Below, one piece after another: positions 1 through 7,868 of a DNA stretch of 64,000 nt; position 1 is the stretch's first letter; the number at the start of each line of letters is the position of its first letter. Source of the DNA: an uncultured Bacteroidales bacterium (GTDB taxonomy: Bacteria > Bacteroidota > Bacteroidia > Bacteroidales > UBA932); the NCBI GenBank assembly GCA_900316955.1, contig ONEX01000007.1, forward strand, positions 62,001 to 126,000, read 5' to 3'. A program made the position numbers and the translations under genes. The notes under the pieces were generated by a model. That model ran no database searches, had not been told where the DNA came from, and worked only from the letters and a program-made list of their open reading frames with translations.

Positions 1-2
1 CC

Positions 3-971
3 GCGCGGAAGCATCCCGAGCTCGCCACGCAGGTGGGCAACCAGGGCCACTCCGAGGCGAACTACTTCCAGTTCAAGGCCTGGAAGGACGCCGGCATCAT
101 CAAGGATGTCTACAAGATTGTCGCGCACCACAACGACTGGCGCCGCTGGCATCCCTATGACGTGAATATCAAGAAGTTCCCGGAAGCGGAGCCCCTTCCT
201 CCGGGCATGGACTGGGACACCTGGCTCACCACGGCCCAGTGGCATGACTACAACGGGAAGTACCATCCCGGCAACTGGCGCGGCTGGTTCGACTTCGGCA
301 TGGGCGCCATCGGCGACTGGGCGGCGCACCTGATCGACACGTGCCACCAGTTCCTGGAGCTGGGCCTGCCGTACGAGATCGACCCGCTGAAGCTCACGGG
401 CGCGAACGACTTCTTCTTCCCGCAGGAGACCACCCTCCGCTTCAAGTTCGGCCCGCGCGGCGACATGCCGCCGGTGGAGATGATGTGGTACGACGGCCAG
501 AAGAACTTCCCGCCGCTCCCGGCCGGGTATGGGCCCACCACCAACAACGCCGCGGATGTTCCCGCGACGAACATGGACGGCACCTTCACCCCGTCGGCCC
601 TGAGCCCGGGCAAGATCATCTATTCCAAGGAGCTGACTTTCAAGGGCGGCAGCCACGGGGCGACCCTGGAGATCATCCCGAAGGAGAAGGCGGCCGAGAT
701 GGCCTCCCGCCTGCCGGAAGTGCCCAAGAGCCCGTCCAACCACTTCGCGAACTTCCTCCTCGCCTGCCAGGGCCTGGAGAAGACGCGTTCCCCGTTCGAG
801 CTGTTCGGCCCGATGTGCCAGACCTTCGCCCTGGGCGTGGTCGCCATCCGCACCGGCCGCAAGCTCACCTTCGACGCGGCCAGCAAGACCATCGTGAACG
901 ATCCCTTCGCGAACGCCCTCCTCGTGGGCAATCCGCCGCGCAAGGGTTGGGAAGAATATTACAGGATGTAG
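3..971 (+). CDS. Gfo/Idh/MocA-family oxidoreductase, C-terminal part (5' end outside window)
   Basis: The reading frame is open from the first bases of the window, so the N-terminal Rossmann domain is missing and only the C-terminal substrate domain is seen. The start of the visible part, reading [12 protein letters not shown], is the block that follows the nucleotide-binding domain in this family, and [21 protein letters not shown] is the typical helix lining the sugar site (G, D and H are the family's conserved positions). Family members oxidise or reduce sugars or sugar derivatives with NAD(P). Its neighbours are a DUF1080 protein and a second member of the same family at 3413-4696, as in operons that make and hydrolyse 3-keto-glycosides. 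That role is inferred. The stop codon (969-971) borders a dispersed repeat. Confidence 0.85.
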   Translation, partial: ARKHPELATQVGNQGHSEANYFQFKAWKDAGIIKDVYKIVAHHNDWRRWHPYDVNIKKFPEAEPLPPGMDWDTWLTTAQWHDYNGKYHPGNWRGWFDFGMGAIGDWAAHLIDTCHQFLELGLPYEIDPLKLTGANDFFFPQETTLRFKFGPRGDMPPVEMMWYDGQKNFPPLPAGYGPTTNNAADVPATNMDGTFTPSALSPGKIIYSKELTFKGGSHGATLEIIPKEKAAEMASRLPEVPKSPSNHFANFLLACQGLEKTRSPFELFGPMCQTFALGVVAIRTGRKLTFDAASKTIVNDPFANALLVGNPPRKGWEEYYRM

Positions 972-996
972 ATTTCTCGACAAGCTCGAAATGACA
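971..996 (-). repeat. Dispersed palindromic repeat overlapping a start codon
   Basis: Read on the minus strand this 26-bp stretch begins TGTCATTTCGAGC and ends TCGAGAAATC. It has an internal inverted repeat (CTCGA..TCGAG). It resembles the 'TGTCATTCTGAGCG...GAAGAATC' family of dispersed repeats, which occurs again at 40067-40116. It fills the whole gap between the Gfo/Idh stop and the DUF1080 gene, and the first possible ATG of that gene lies inside it. Confidence 0.55.
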
Positions 997-2340
997 ATGA
1001 TGAAAAAGTTAGCACTGATCCTGGGCCTCGCGCTGGCGGGCCTGACCGCTTCCGCGCAGGAGTGGGAGCCACTGTTCAACGGAAAGAACCTCAAGGGCTG
1101 GAAGCAGGTGACCGGCACGGCGAAGTACGCCGCGAAGGACGGCATGATCGTGGGCACGGCCACCGACAGCAAGATCAATTCCTTCCTGGCCACCACGAAG
1201 GACTACGGCGATTTCATCCTGGAGTTCGACTTCATGACCGAGGGCATCAACTCCGGCGTGCAGCTCCGGAGCCACAAGGACAACGCCCGCGGCCTGGTGT
1301 ACGGCTACCAGTTCGAGATCGACCCGTCCCCGCGCGCCTGGACCGGCGGCATCTATGACGAGGCCCGCCGCCTGTGGCTGTACCGGATGACGGAGAACGA
1401 GCCCGCCCGGAAGGCCTACAAGGACGGCTGGAACCACGCCCGCGTGGAGTGCATCGGCACGCACATCCGCACCTGGGTCAACGGCATCCCCTGCACGAAC
1501 CTCATCGACGACGTGGATCCCACGGGCTTCATCGCCCTGCAGGTGCATGTAGTGGGCCCGGACCAGATGGGCAACAAGATCTGCTGGAAGGACCTCCGCA
1601 TCCTCACCAAGGACGTGGAGAAGTATGCGACGCCCACGACCGCCCCGTGCGTGAACTGCATCGCGAACACCCTCACCCCGGAGGAGGTCGCCGACGGCTG
1701 GAAGCTCCTGTTCGACGGCAAGACCGCGAACGGCTGGCAGAGCGCCCGTCCCCGGATGAACGGCGCCTTCCCGCACGAGGGCTGGAGCGTCGAGAACGGC
1801 ACGCTGTATGTCCATGCCGGCGACGGCGGCGAGAGCGTGAACGGCGGCGACATCATCACCACCCGCAAGTACCGCAACTTCATCCTCAAGGTCGATTTCA
1901 AGATCACGGAGGGCGCGAACAGCGGCATCAAGTACTTCGTGGACCCGTTCATGAACCAGGGCGGCGGCTCGGCCATCGGCTGCGAGTACCAGGTCCTGGA
2001 CGACCAGCGCCACCCGGACGCCAAGCTGGGCGTGAAGGGGAACCGCACGATGGGCTCGCTGTACGACCTGATTCCCGCCCCGAAGGGCGAATGGGAGACC
2101 TACACTATCGACGGCTGGCAGCGCGCCATGATCGTCGTGGACGGCAACCACGTGGAGCACTGGCTCAACGGGCACAAGCTCCTGGAGTACGAGCGCAACA
2201 ACCAGATGTGGGACGCCCTGGTGGCGTACAGCAAGTATAAGAACTGGCCTAACTTCGGCAACGCCGAGGAAGGCTACATCCTCCTGCAGGACCACGGGTT
2301 CCTCGTGTGGTACCGGAACATCAAGATCAAGGAGTTATGA
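991..2340 (+). CDS. Secreted DUF1080 (3-keto-disaccharide hydrolase) protein with two domains
   Basis: A 449-residue protein with a Sec signal peptide ([19 protein letters not shown]). It has two copies of the concanavalin-like DUF1080 fold: residues about 24-210 ([21 protein letters not shown]) and about 230-448 ([30 protein letters not shown]). DUF1080 members include 3-keto-disaccharide hydrolases, which cleave glycosides already oxidised at C3. That fits the two flanking Gfo/Idh oxidoreductases. ATGs at 991, 997 and 1000 are all possible starts; the first lies inside a dispersed repeat, so 997 or 1000 may be the functional one. The stop overlaps the ATG of the next gene by the ATGA arrangement, so translation is probably coupled. 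Confidence 0.85.
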   Translation: MTMMKKLALILGLALAGLTASAQEWEPLFNGKNLKGWKQVTGTAKYAAKDGMIVGTATDSKINSFLATTKDYGDFILEFDFMTEGINSGVQLRSHKDNARGLVYGYQFEIDPSPRAWTGGIYDEARRLWLYRMTENEPARKAYKDGWNHARVECIGTHIRTWVNGIPCTNLIDDVDPTGFIALQVHVVGPDQMGNKICWKDLRILTKDVEKYATPTTAPCVNCIANTLTPEEVADGWKLLFDGKTANGWQSARPRMNGAFPHEGWSVENGTLYVHAGDGGESVNGGDIITTRKYRNFILKVDFKITEGANSGIKYFVDPFMNQGGGSAIGCEYQVLDDQRHPDAKLGVKGNRTMGSLYDLIPAPKGEWETYTIDGWQRAMIVVDGNHVEHWLNGHKLLEYERNNQMWDALVAYSKYKNWPNFGNAEEGYILLQDHGFLVWYRNIKIKEL

Positions 2341-2564
2341 AAGACACCCTGATCACGGCGCATCGCAAGCTGGTCGAACTCAAGACGGCGGGCGTGTGCC
2401 TGCTGCTCGCCGTCCTGTTGAACGTCGGCTGCATCATCTACTACCATACGCCGTTCTACGAGGTTTTCACGCAGATCGGCTACACGGTGGTAATCGCGCT
2501 GGGATTCTACGTGATCTGGACGGCCATCCGCCTGATTGTCTGGCTGTTCCGAAAGAAGAAATAG
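2337..2564 (+). CDS. Small two-helix membrane protein, unknown function
   Basis: A 75-residue protein starting at the ATG that overlaps the DUF1080 stop (ATGA). It has two hydrophobic helices, about residues 16-33 ([20 protein letters not shown]) and 43-66 ([25 protein letters not shown]), and a basic C-terminus (RKKK) that would face the cytoplasm. No known family is recognised. It abuts the ApbE-like gene directly (GTG next to its stop). It could be a membrane anchor or accessory for the flavin-transfer or sugar-oxidation steps, but nothing in the sequence proves that. Confidence 0.6.
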   Translation: MKDTLITAHRKLVELKTAGVCLLLAVLLNVGCIIYYHTPFYEVFTQIGYTVVIALGFYVIWTAIRLIVWLFRKKK

Positions 2565-3416
2565 GTGGAGTTTTTATACAGCACCCGCAATCCGTCCGTC
2601 CCGACGGCCTATTCGCGGCTGGATGCGATGCACACCCGGTGCGAGATTCTGCTGCCGTTCCTGCCGGAGGACGAGGCGCGGGCGCTGGTGGGGGCCGTGT
2701 GGGAGCGCGTGCAGGAGGCGGACCGGCGCTATAACCGGTTCCTCCCCGGCAGCGTGCTGGCGGAGGTGAACCGGAAGGCGGCCGGGGAGGCCGTGGAGGT
2801 GGACGAGGAGCTGTTCATGGTCCTGCAGCTGTGCGAGACGTTCCGGAAGGCGACTTCCGGGTATTTCGACGTGACGGCGGGATCGCGGGTCCCGGACCGT
2901 GCCGTGCTGCTGGACGCATCGGCCCATACCGTCCGGTTCTCCCGGCCGGGCATGCGGCTGGACCTCGGCGGGTTCGCGAAGGGGTTTGTGCTGGAGCAGG
3001 CCGTGCGGCTGGTTTCCGCCCGGGCGGAGAGCGCCCTGATCTCCTTCGGGGGCAGTTCCGTCGCGGCCGTCGGCCGGCATCCGCTGGGCGCGCCCTGGCC
3101 GGCGGCGGTGGCCCACAGCTATTACGCGGACCGGACGGCCCATACCTTCCAGCTGGAAGGGGAGGCCCTGTCCGTGTCCGGCAAGGATCCCCACGGAAGG
3201 GGACATATCATCGACCCGGCAACGGGCAACACGCTGGAGAAGGAAGGCCTGGTCGCCGTGACGGGCCCTTCCGCGATGGTGACGGAAGTCCTGTCGACGG
3301 CCCTGTGGGTCGCTCCGGCCGAGCGGCGCGGCGACATCCTGGCCGCCTTCGACGGCTACCGGGCCTCCGAGGTCCGGTGCCTCACCGACGGGCAGGCCCT
3401 GACATTGACACTATGA
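2565..3416 (+). CDS. apbE: ApbE-like FAD:protein FMN transferase
   Basis: A 283-residue protein with a GTG start immediately after the previous stop. ApbE blocks are visible: DRRYNRFLPGSVLAEVNR (substrate region, about 49-66), FDVTAG (about 101-106), LDLGGFAKGF (FAD-site glycine motif, about 129-138), ALSVSGK and GHIIDPATG (about 200-222), and AMVTEVLSTALWV near residue 240. ApbE enzymes attach FMN through a phosphoester bond to Thr/Ser of exported flavoproteins. Two oddities: there is no signal peptide or lipobox, although most ApbEs act outside the cytoplasm, and the usual metal-binding Asp in the AD-x-LSTA motif appears as Glu. It may be an active variant or a repurposed ApbE fold. It overlaps the next gene by ATGA. 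Confidence 0.75.
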   Translation: MEFLYSTRNPSVPTAYSRLDAMHTRCEILLPFLPEDEARALVGAVWERVQEADRRYNRFLPGSVLAEVNRKAAGEAVEVDEELFMVLQLCETFRKATSGYFDVTAGSRVPDRAVLLDASAHTVRFSRPGMRLDLGGFAKGFVLEQAVRLVSARAESALISFGGSSVAAVGRHPLGAPWPAAVAHSYYADRTAHTFQLEGEALSVSGKDPHGRGHIIDPATGNTLEKEGLVAVTGPSAMVTEVLSTALWVAPAERRGDILAAFDGYRASEVRCLTDGQALTLTL

Positions 3417-4696
3417 GTGAGAAAATGACACGCAAGGACTTCCTGTCCAGCCTCGCCTTCGGCGGGGCCACGCTGGCCCTGTTCCCCTGGCTGTCCGCCT
3501 GCTCGAGCGAGCGGCAGCGGGAAGCGGCGGGGGAGAAAGCCCGCCTGGGCATCATTGGCACCGGCTCCCGGGGCCAGTTCCATCTGGCGAACCTGCTGCA
3601 GGACCCGGCGGCGCAGGTCGTCGCCCTGTGCGACGACTTCCCACCGCACCTGGACGCCGCCTCGGCCCTGTGCCCGTCGGCCAAACGCTATACGGATTAC
3701 CGGAAACTCCTGGAAGACAAGGAAGTGGACGGGGTCATCATCTGTACGCCCCTGTCGATGCATGCGCAGATGACCATCGACGCCCTGGCCGCCGGGAAGC
3801 ACACCTTCTGCGAGAAGGCGATGGCTCATACCCCCGAGCAGCTGAGTGAAATGTTCCGCGCCTGGAAGGAAGGGAACCGGGTGCTGATGGTCGGCCAGCA
3901 GCGGCTGTACGACCCCAAGTACGTGCAGGCGATGGAGCTTGTCCACAATGGGGCCATCGGCCAGGTCGTGGGCATCCGCAACTACTGGTACCGCAACAAC
4001 GACTGGCGCCGGGAAGTGCCTTCGCCGGAGTTCGAGCGCCGCATCAACTGGCGTCTCTATGATGAATACTCCCGCGGCCTGATGACCGAACTGGCCTGCC
4101 ACCAGCTCCAGAACGGCTCCTGGGCCATGGGCGGCCTCCAGCCTTCCTTCGTCACGGGCACCGGCAGCATCCAGTACTGGAAGGACGGACGCGAGGTCTT
4201 CGACAACGTGGCCGCCATCTACCAGTACCCGAACGGGGTGCACATGACCTTCGAGTCCATCATTTCCAACAAGCACTTCGGCATGGGCGAGCAGATCCTC
4301 GGCAGCGAAGGCACCATCGACCTGGTCCGCGGCGTGATGTACAGCGAGACGCCCCGGCCGCGCTCCGGCATCCGCCAGCTCCTGGACCAGATCGAGCAGG
4401 GCATCCTCTCCAACGCCGCCTTCGCCGGCACCTCCTGGGCCACCGAAGAAGCCTCCAAGGATGCGGGCGTACGCTTCGCGGAAAATGTGACGGTCAATGA
4501 CGGAGCCAGCTCCGTGGGCGCGGCCGGCGACGGCTCCGTGGAACTGATCCACGCCTTCTGCCTCGCCGTCATCTCCGGCGCCCAGCCTGCCGGCATCGTG
4601 GAGGAAGCCTACTGGTCCACCCTCCTCGCCCTCCTCGGCGACCGCGCCACCCACCTCGCCTCCCGCGTGGACATCCCCGGTGAGATTGTCTGGTAA
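3413..4696 (+). CDS. Exported Gfo/Idh/MocA-family oxidoreductase
   Basis: A 427-residue protein. The start at 3413 overlaps the apbE stop and gives a leader with TRKDFLSSLAFGG followed by a hydrophobic stretch and SAC. This resembles a Tat-type signal (R-K in place of R-R) combined with a possible lipobox. The dinucleotide-binding fold starts at RLGIIGTGSRGQFHL, and the classic EKAMAHTPEQ block (Glu-Lys of the sugar site) is present. The family exports cofactor-loaded oxidoreductases through Tat, so a periplasmic sugar oxidation role is reasonable. It closes the operon started upstream; with the DUF1080 protein it suggests 3-keto-glycoside chemistry (inference). Confidence 0.85.
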   Translation: MSEKMTRKDFLSSLAFGGATLALFPWLSACSSERQREAAGEKARLGIIGTGSRGQFHLANLLQDPAAQVVALCDDFPPHLDAASALCPSAKRYTDYRKLLEDKEVDGVIICTPLSMHAQMTIDALAAGKHTFCEKAMAHTPEQLSEMFRAWKEGNRVLMVGQQRLYDPKYVQAMELVHNGAIGQVVGIRNYWYRNNDWRREVPSPEFERRINWRLYDEYSRGLMTELACHQLQNGSWAMGGLQPSFVTGTGSIQYWKDGREVFDNVAAIYQYPNGVHMTFESIISNKHFGMGEQILGSEGTIDLVRGVMYSETPRPRSGIRQLLDQIEQGILSNAAFAGTSWATEEASKDAGVRFAENVTVNDGASSVGAAGDGSVELIHAFCLAVISGAQPAGIVEEAYWSTLLALLGDRATHLASRVDIPGEIVW

Positions 4697-4888
4697 GCCC
4701 TGCGCCATCGGCAGAATACTTCTATTGCATCGATCGACCTGGTCGCCTATCCTACTTCGACATCGACTGGCAGTTCCTGCTCACCTTCCTCACCTTCCTT
4801 AGCCGGTGGGTACTCACTTCCGTGACAACACTCACATCCTAATAGGCGGGTGGTACCCCTTTTCATCCCGCTCACCGAACCCGTTTTT

Positions 4889-5168
4889 CACTACGTGGCG
4901 CAGGTGTATGGGCTTTTTGGTGCAGGTGCCGATGTTTTTGGCGCAGGTACCGGTAGATCTTGGCGCAGGTGTAGGGGGATGTTGGCGCAGGTGAGGAAAG
5001 AGGGTGGGGACCTGCGCCGCAAAACGGGCTCCCACGCACTACAGTGGCGCAGGTCCCCCACCAAAAACCCCACCTGCGCCAAGAATGGAGTCCGCCTGCG
5101 CCATCGGCCTACTACCTCTGTTCCCAAGGGCTCACCTGCGCTAGGAATGGGTCCTACCTGCACCAAGA
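4889..5168. repeat. REP-like array A (GGCGCAGGT / ACCTGCGCC cores)
   Basis: The stretch holds about ten copies of a 9-10 bp core. GGCGCAGGT occurs in the left half (near 4897, 4940, 4961, 4983). ACCTGCGCC occurs in the right half (near 5072 and 5094), with decayed copies near 5132 and 5156. In the middle, 5009-5055 is a 47-bp unit bounded by GACCTGCGCC and GGCGCAGGTC. The first 24 bp (4889-4912) and the flanks of the 47-bp unit are repeated at 7482-7617. The array ends directly at the stop codon of a REP-associated transposase. From 4697 to 4888 I see no gene, only one more TGCGCC core near 4702. Confidence 0.85.
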
Positions 5169-5169
5169 C

Positions 5170-6135
5170 TTACCCTTCGGCCTTGCCCTCGTCGGGATGG
5201 GACTTAGCGGCGGGACGGGGTTTTCCCACCATCCGGACGACCGTGTCCGGGTCCAGGCCGAAGCAGCGGGCGAGCTGGGCGATGGATGTACGGAAGGAGC
5301 GGTAGATGTAGGGGAGGAGGCGGGCTTTCTTTTCCAGCGGAAGATCCAGGAGGCCGCACTTGAACCAGCCTTGGGCAATGCTTTCGATGGTCTTGAGCAT
5401 TTCGGTGTCGTTCTGCCGCTGGCGGGGATTGTCGACCAGTTTCTGGTGCATCTCGGCCATATTGACCGTGCCGATGGTCTTGAGAAAGAAGGCCTGGTCA
5501 TACCCGAAGGCGGATTCCAGGTATTCATGGTCGCAGGCCGAGGCGGGTTCCAGTCCGCCCTCGGAATTGACGAGCCAAGGGACGCCGTCCAGGGAATCGT
5601 GGGTATGGAAGCAGGCTTCCTTTTCCCTTCGCGTCAGGGTCCATGCTTTCCGAATGCCGTCGGGAGCCTTCCCTTGGCAGAACATGCCCCGATAACCGGA
5701 CCACCGGTAGTCTTCCACCCTGGACAGGGCGTCCAGCGCGTTTTTCGGAACATAGGCCAGGGTGTTCCGGAGATACCATTCGGAATCCAGATAGAGCGCG
5801 ACGGCAGAAGTGTGGTGGAGGACCTTCCGCTGGTGGTACTTCTTGCTGAAGTACTGGGAGTACATCCGGAGCCACTCCGTCTTGAAAGCGTCCGCATCAT
5901 CTTGGCAGGTGGCCAGGATGGTTGCGTGCCCATGGTTGGACATGGCGATGTAGATGACGACGATCACATTCTTCCGCTTCGCGCAAATGAAGATGTATTT
6001 GACCATCACGTCATAGTCCTCGTCATCCCGGCAGAGGACCAGTTTAGCCATTCCTTCCAGGCTGACATGATACGGATAGACCTTCCGGACGCTACCATCC
6101 GGCAGCGTCCGGAAACAGATTCTCTCGAAGGCCAT
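5170..6135 (-). CDS. REP-associated tyrosine transposase (RAYT, Y1/HUH type)
   Basis: About 321 residues from the ATG at 6135; a TTG at 6141 overlapping the upstream stop is an alternative. The HUH pair is seen in AMSNHGHATIL (His68 and His70), the counterpart of the family's PNHVHLL. The presumed nucleophile Tyr lies in MYSQYFSKKYH (Y92 or Y95). LRNTLAYVPKNALDALSRVEDYRWSGY matches the conserved NPV..G.....Y.WSSY block. The C-terminus (SIAQLARCFGLDPDTVVRMVG) looks like a helix-turn-helix. RAYTs nick and join REP hairpins and are usually single-copy host genes embedded in their own repeats. Here dense repeat arrays lie on both sides, which strongly supports the call. Confidence 0.8.
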   Translation of the reverse strand: MAFERICFRTLPDGSVRKVYPYHVSLEGMAKLVLCRDDEDYDVMVKYIFICAKRKNVIVVIYIAMSNHGHATILATCQDDADAFKTEWLRMYSQYFSKKYHQRKVLHHTSAVALYLDSEWYLRNTLAYVPKNALDALSRVEDYRWSGYRGMFCQGKAPDGIRKAWTLTRREKEACFHTHDSLDGVPWLVNSEGGLEPASACDHEYLESAFGYDQAFFLKTIGTVNMAEMHQKLVDNPRQRQNDTEMLKTIESIAQGWFKCGLLDLPLEKKARLLPYIYRSFRTSIAQLARCFGLDPDTVVRMVGKPRPAAKSHPDEGKAEG

Positions 6136-6137
6136 GG

Positions 6138-6593
6138 TCAATTGCCCATTTTGCCGAGCGTTTGTCCGAGCGGGAATAGCATCGTGTTTGAGCCGCCGGC
6201 CCAGGCGCCGCCGACGATGGGCCTCGTCACGGCCCGGTCGTCGAAACCGTAGGCCTTCTTGATGGCTGCTGTGAACTTCTCGAATTGCGGAATGGTGTGG
6301 AACATCATCAGGCTCCAGAACTCTTCCGCGTGTTCATAGGGCTGGGCGCATCCCAGGATTTCCGCCATCGCCACCAGGCGGACGGCCTGGCTGACCTTCT
6401 GTTCCTGGTTCTGCCACATGAATTCCGTCATGTCATGGACCAGCCGCTTGAGCAACTTGTCAATATCCTTCGCGTGTTCTACTTTCGCACGTGGATTCTC
6501 CACGGCAAACGCTTCCTCCGAGACAAACTCTTCTTCCGTGGAGAAATGGAACTTCCCATCCTCGTCCACCAGCACTTCCAAAAACTTTTTCAT
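6138..6593 (-). CDS. Conserved-looking hypothetical protein upstream of the RAYT
   Basis: A 151-residue soluble protein; I chose the start at MKKFLEVLVDEDGKFHF. It is rich in Lys and Glu in the first third (FSTEEEFVSEEAF), mostly helical in the middle, and ends in a Gly-rich tail (PIVGGAWAGGSNTMLFPLG). No known motif is recognised. Its stop overlaps or abuts the RAYT start, so the two are probably co-transcribed. It lies inside the interval bounded by the two repeat arrays and may be an accessory of the RAYT unit or simply a passenger. Confidence 0.5.
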   Translation of the reverse strand: MKKFLEVLVDEDGKFHFSTEEEFVSEEAFAVENPRAKVEHAKDIDKLLKRLVHDMTEFMWQNQEQKVSQAVRLVAMAEILGCAQPYEHAEEFWSLMMFHTIPQFEKFTAAIKKAYGFDDRAVTRPIVGGAWAGGSNTMLFPLGQTLGKMGN

Positions 6594-6918
6594 GATATGA
6601 TTGTATTGCCGGGCCGCCACCGTTGGCGCTCCCAGTGCAAGGATAGGGAATATTTCCATGATTGGGCTCCAAAAACCGTAATGAGAATCTCGCACTTTAA
6701 ATCTTTGAGTATTAAGTGTTTGGAGAGAAACAACGAAATCCTGGTTTTCTGAATGTTCACCGAAATCTCCTGAGAGTCAACAGATTGTGCTCTGTCGTGC
6801 TCTGCGGGAAAACCAAGCTTCTTGACCTTGGCTAAGAAATTGTTGGTGAATACAAGTGAATGGTCCTTGATGCACATTCGACCAGAACACGAAAACAGGG
6901 AAACAGCCATCGTTGATT
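6594..6918. other. AT-rich intergenic stretch, no supported gene
   Basis: About 325 bp between divergent genes, clearly more AT-rich than the surroundings. An open frame exists on the minus strand but has no family resemblance or credible start context. No clear promoter box or hairpin was found. It must hold the start signals for the divergent genes at 6593 (minus) and 6919 (plus). Confidence 0.4.
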
Positions 6919-7413
6919 ATGAATAAACCGGGCATTCTTCTTTTCTTTTTGACGTGCTTTATGTCTCTTCCCGTTTTGGCTCAAACCGACATAAAGTCTT
7001 TTCAAGGCAAAACACCGGAAATGATCATAAAAGAGTATGGAGACCCCCTCAATGAGAATCTGATACCGGACCAGTCATACTATGTCCTGAAGTATGAGTC
7101 CTTCACGATTGTCCTCGAACCAGAGACCTTCACCATTGATGAGTTTGTGACGGCCAGTTCTCAATTCAAGTTTCTCTGCGGCATTGTCGATGGCGGAGTG
7201 AAGGTTGGAGATTCCATTAATAAACTTCAAACCATCGATAAGAAATACACCCAGGATAAGGCTGGGAATGGACTCAAAACACCGGAGATTACGATAGATC
7301 TTGTCAATCATAAGGCGAATTACATTCTCTTTGAAAAAGACACGATCCGTTATTATTTCTATATTGCGGGCGGAATCATTCAAGAAATCGGATACTTTTC
7401 TTTCCCCGTATAA
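6919..7413 (+). CDS. Small secreted protein of unknown function, AT-rich
   Basis: A 164-residue protein with a clear Sec signal peptide (MNKPGILLFFLTCFMSLPVLAQ). The mature part is a mixed alpha/beta protein with no recognised motif (DIKSFQGKTPEMIIKEYGDP; DGGVKVGDSINKL). GKTPEMIIKEYGDPL and VGDSINKLQ resemble small Bacteroidetes periplasmic proteins of the SmpA/BamE-like shape, but this is only an impression. Codon use is much more AT-rich than in the flanking genes, so it was probably acquired. It lies between the RAYT and repeat array B, inside the interval framed by the two arrays. Confidence 0.6.
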   Translation: MNKPGILLFFLTCFMSLPVLAQTDIKSFQGKTPEMIIKEYGDPLNENLIPDQSYYVLKYESFTIVLEPETFTIDEFVTASSQFKFLCGIVDGGVKVGDSINKLQTIDKKYTQDKAGNGLKTPEITIDLVNHKANYILFEKDTIRYYFYIAGGIIQEIGYFSFPV

Positions 7414-7481
7414 TAATCGATTAACGTTCTCAGAACCCCCGTTTACTCCCACATCGTCCAGTAGTTCCTGTTCACCTTCCC

Positions 7482-7838
7482 CACTACGTGGTGCAGGTGT
7501 ATGGGTATTTTGGCGCAGGTGAGGAAAAAGGGTGGAGACCTGCGCCAGTGTAGTGCGTAGGAGCCCATTTTGCGGCGCAGGTCCCCCACCAAAAACCCCA
7601 CCTGCGCCAAGAATGGGGTATACCTGCGCCAAGAACCGGGCATACCTGCGCCATCGGCCTTCTACTTTCGTTCCAGTGGGCCCACCTGCGCCAGGAATGG
7701 GGCATACCTGCGCCAGGGCCGGGGCCCACCTGCGCCAGAGAAAATATCCCAGGAATCCGCGGAGGGGGAGTCTTCGTCTGGTAGCCTATCCCAGGAAGCC
7801 GCAGAGGGGGGCTTGTGGGGCCGGAGCCCACCTGCGCC
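7482..7838. repeat. REP-like array B (second copy, core inverted)
   Basis: Positions 7482-7505 repeat 4889-4912, and 7509-7617 repeats 4981-5089 except that the 47-bp central unit (7537-7583) is the reverse complement of the unit at 5009-5055. I count 44 of 47 matching bases after inversion. Further ACCTGCGCC cores follow near 7622, 7645, 7684, 7707, 7729 and 7830, almost all in one orientation. No gene is seen in this interval. Confidence 0.85.
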
Positions 7839-7868
7839 AGAGCAATTATCCCAGGAATCCGCGGAGGG
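7724..7868. repeat. Duplicated 3' end of the HIRAN-like gene within array B
   Basis: A 43-bp unit at 7724-7766 (GCCCACCTGCGCC through ATCCGCGGAGGG) recurs at 7826-7868 with two changes, and a shorter, more diverged copy lies at 7787-7811. The 7826-7868 copy contains the stop codon and last codons of the minus-strand gene at 7846-8592. The upstream copies therefore look like partial duplications of that gene's end together with one REP core. Confidence 0.7.

Noticed and set aside
4889-5168. CRISPR array
   Set aside because: The repeated core is only 9-10 bp, occurs in both orientations and at uneven spacing, and no cas genes are near. The HUH transposase makes REP the better explanation.
5044-6252. 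402-codon plus-strand frame across the RAYT
   Set aside because: It runs through the repeat array and antisense to the RAYT, whose HUH and YRWSGY motifs identify the true strand.
6590-6910. 106-codon minus-strand frame
   Set aside because: No homology pattern, no promoter and no credible start. Listed as intergenic.
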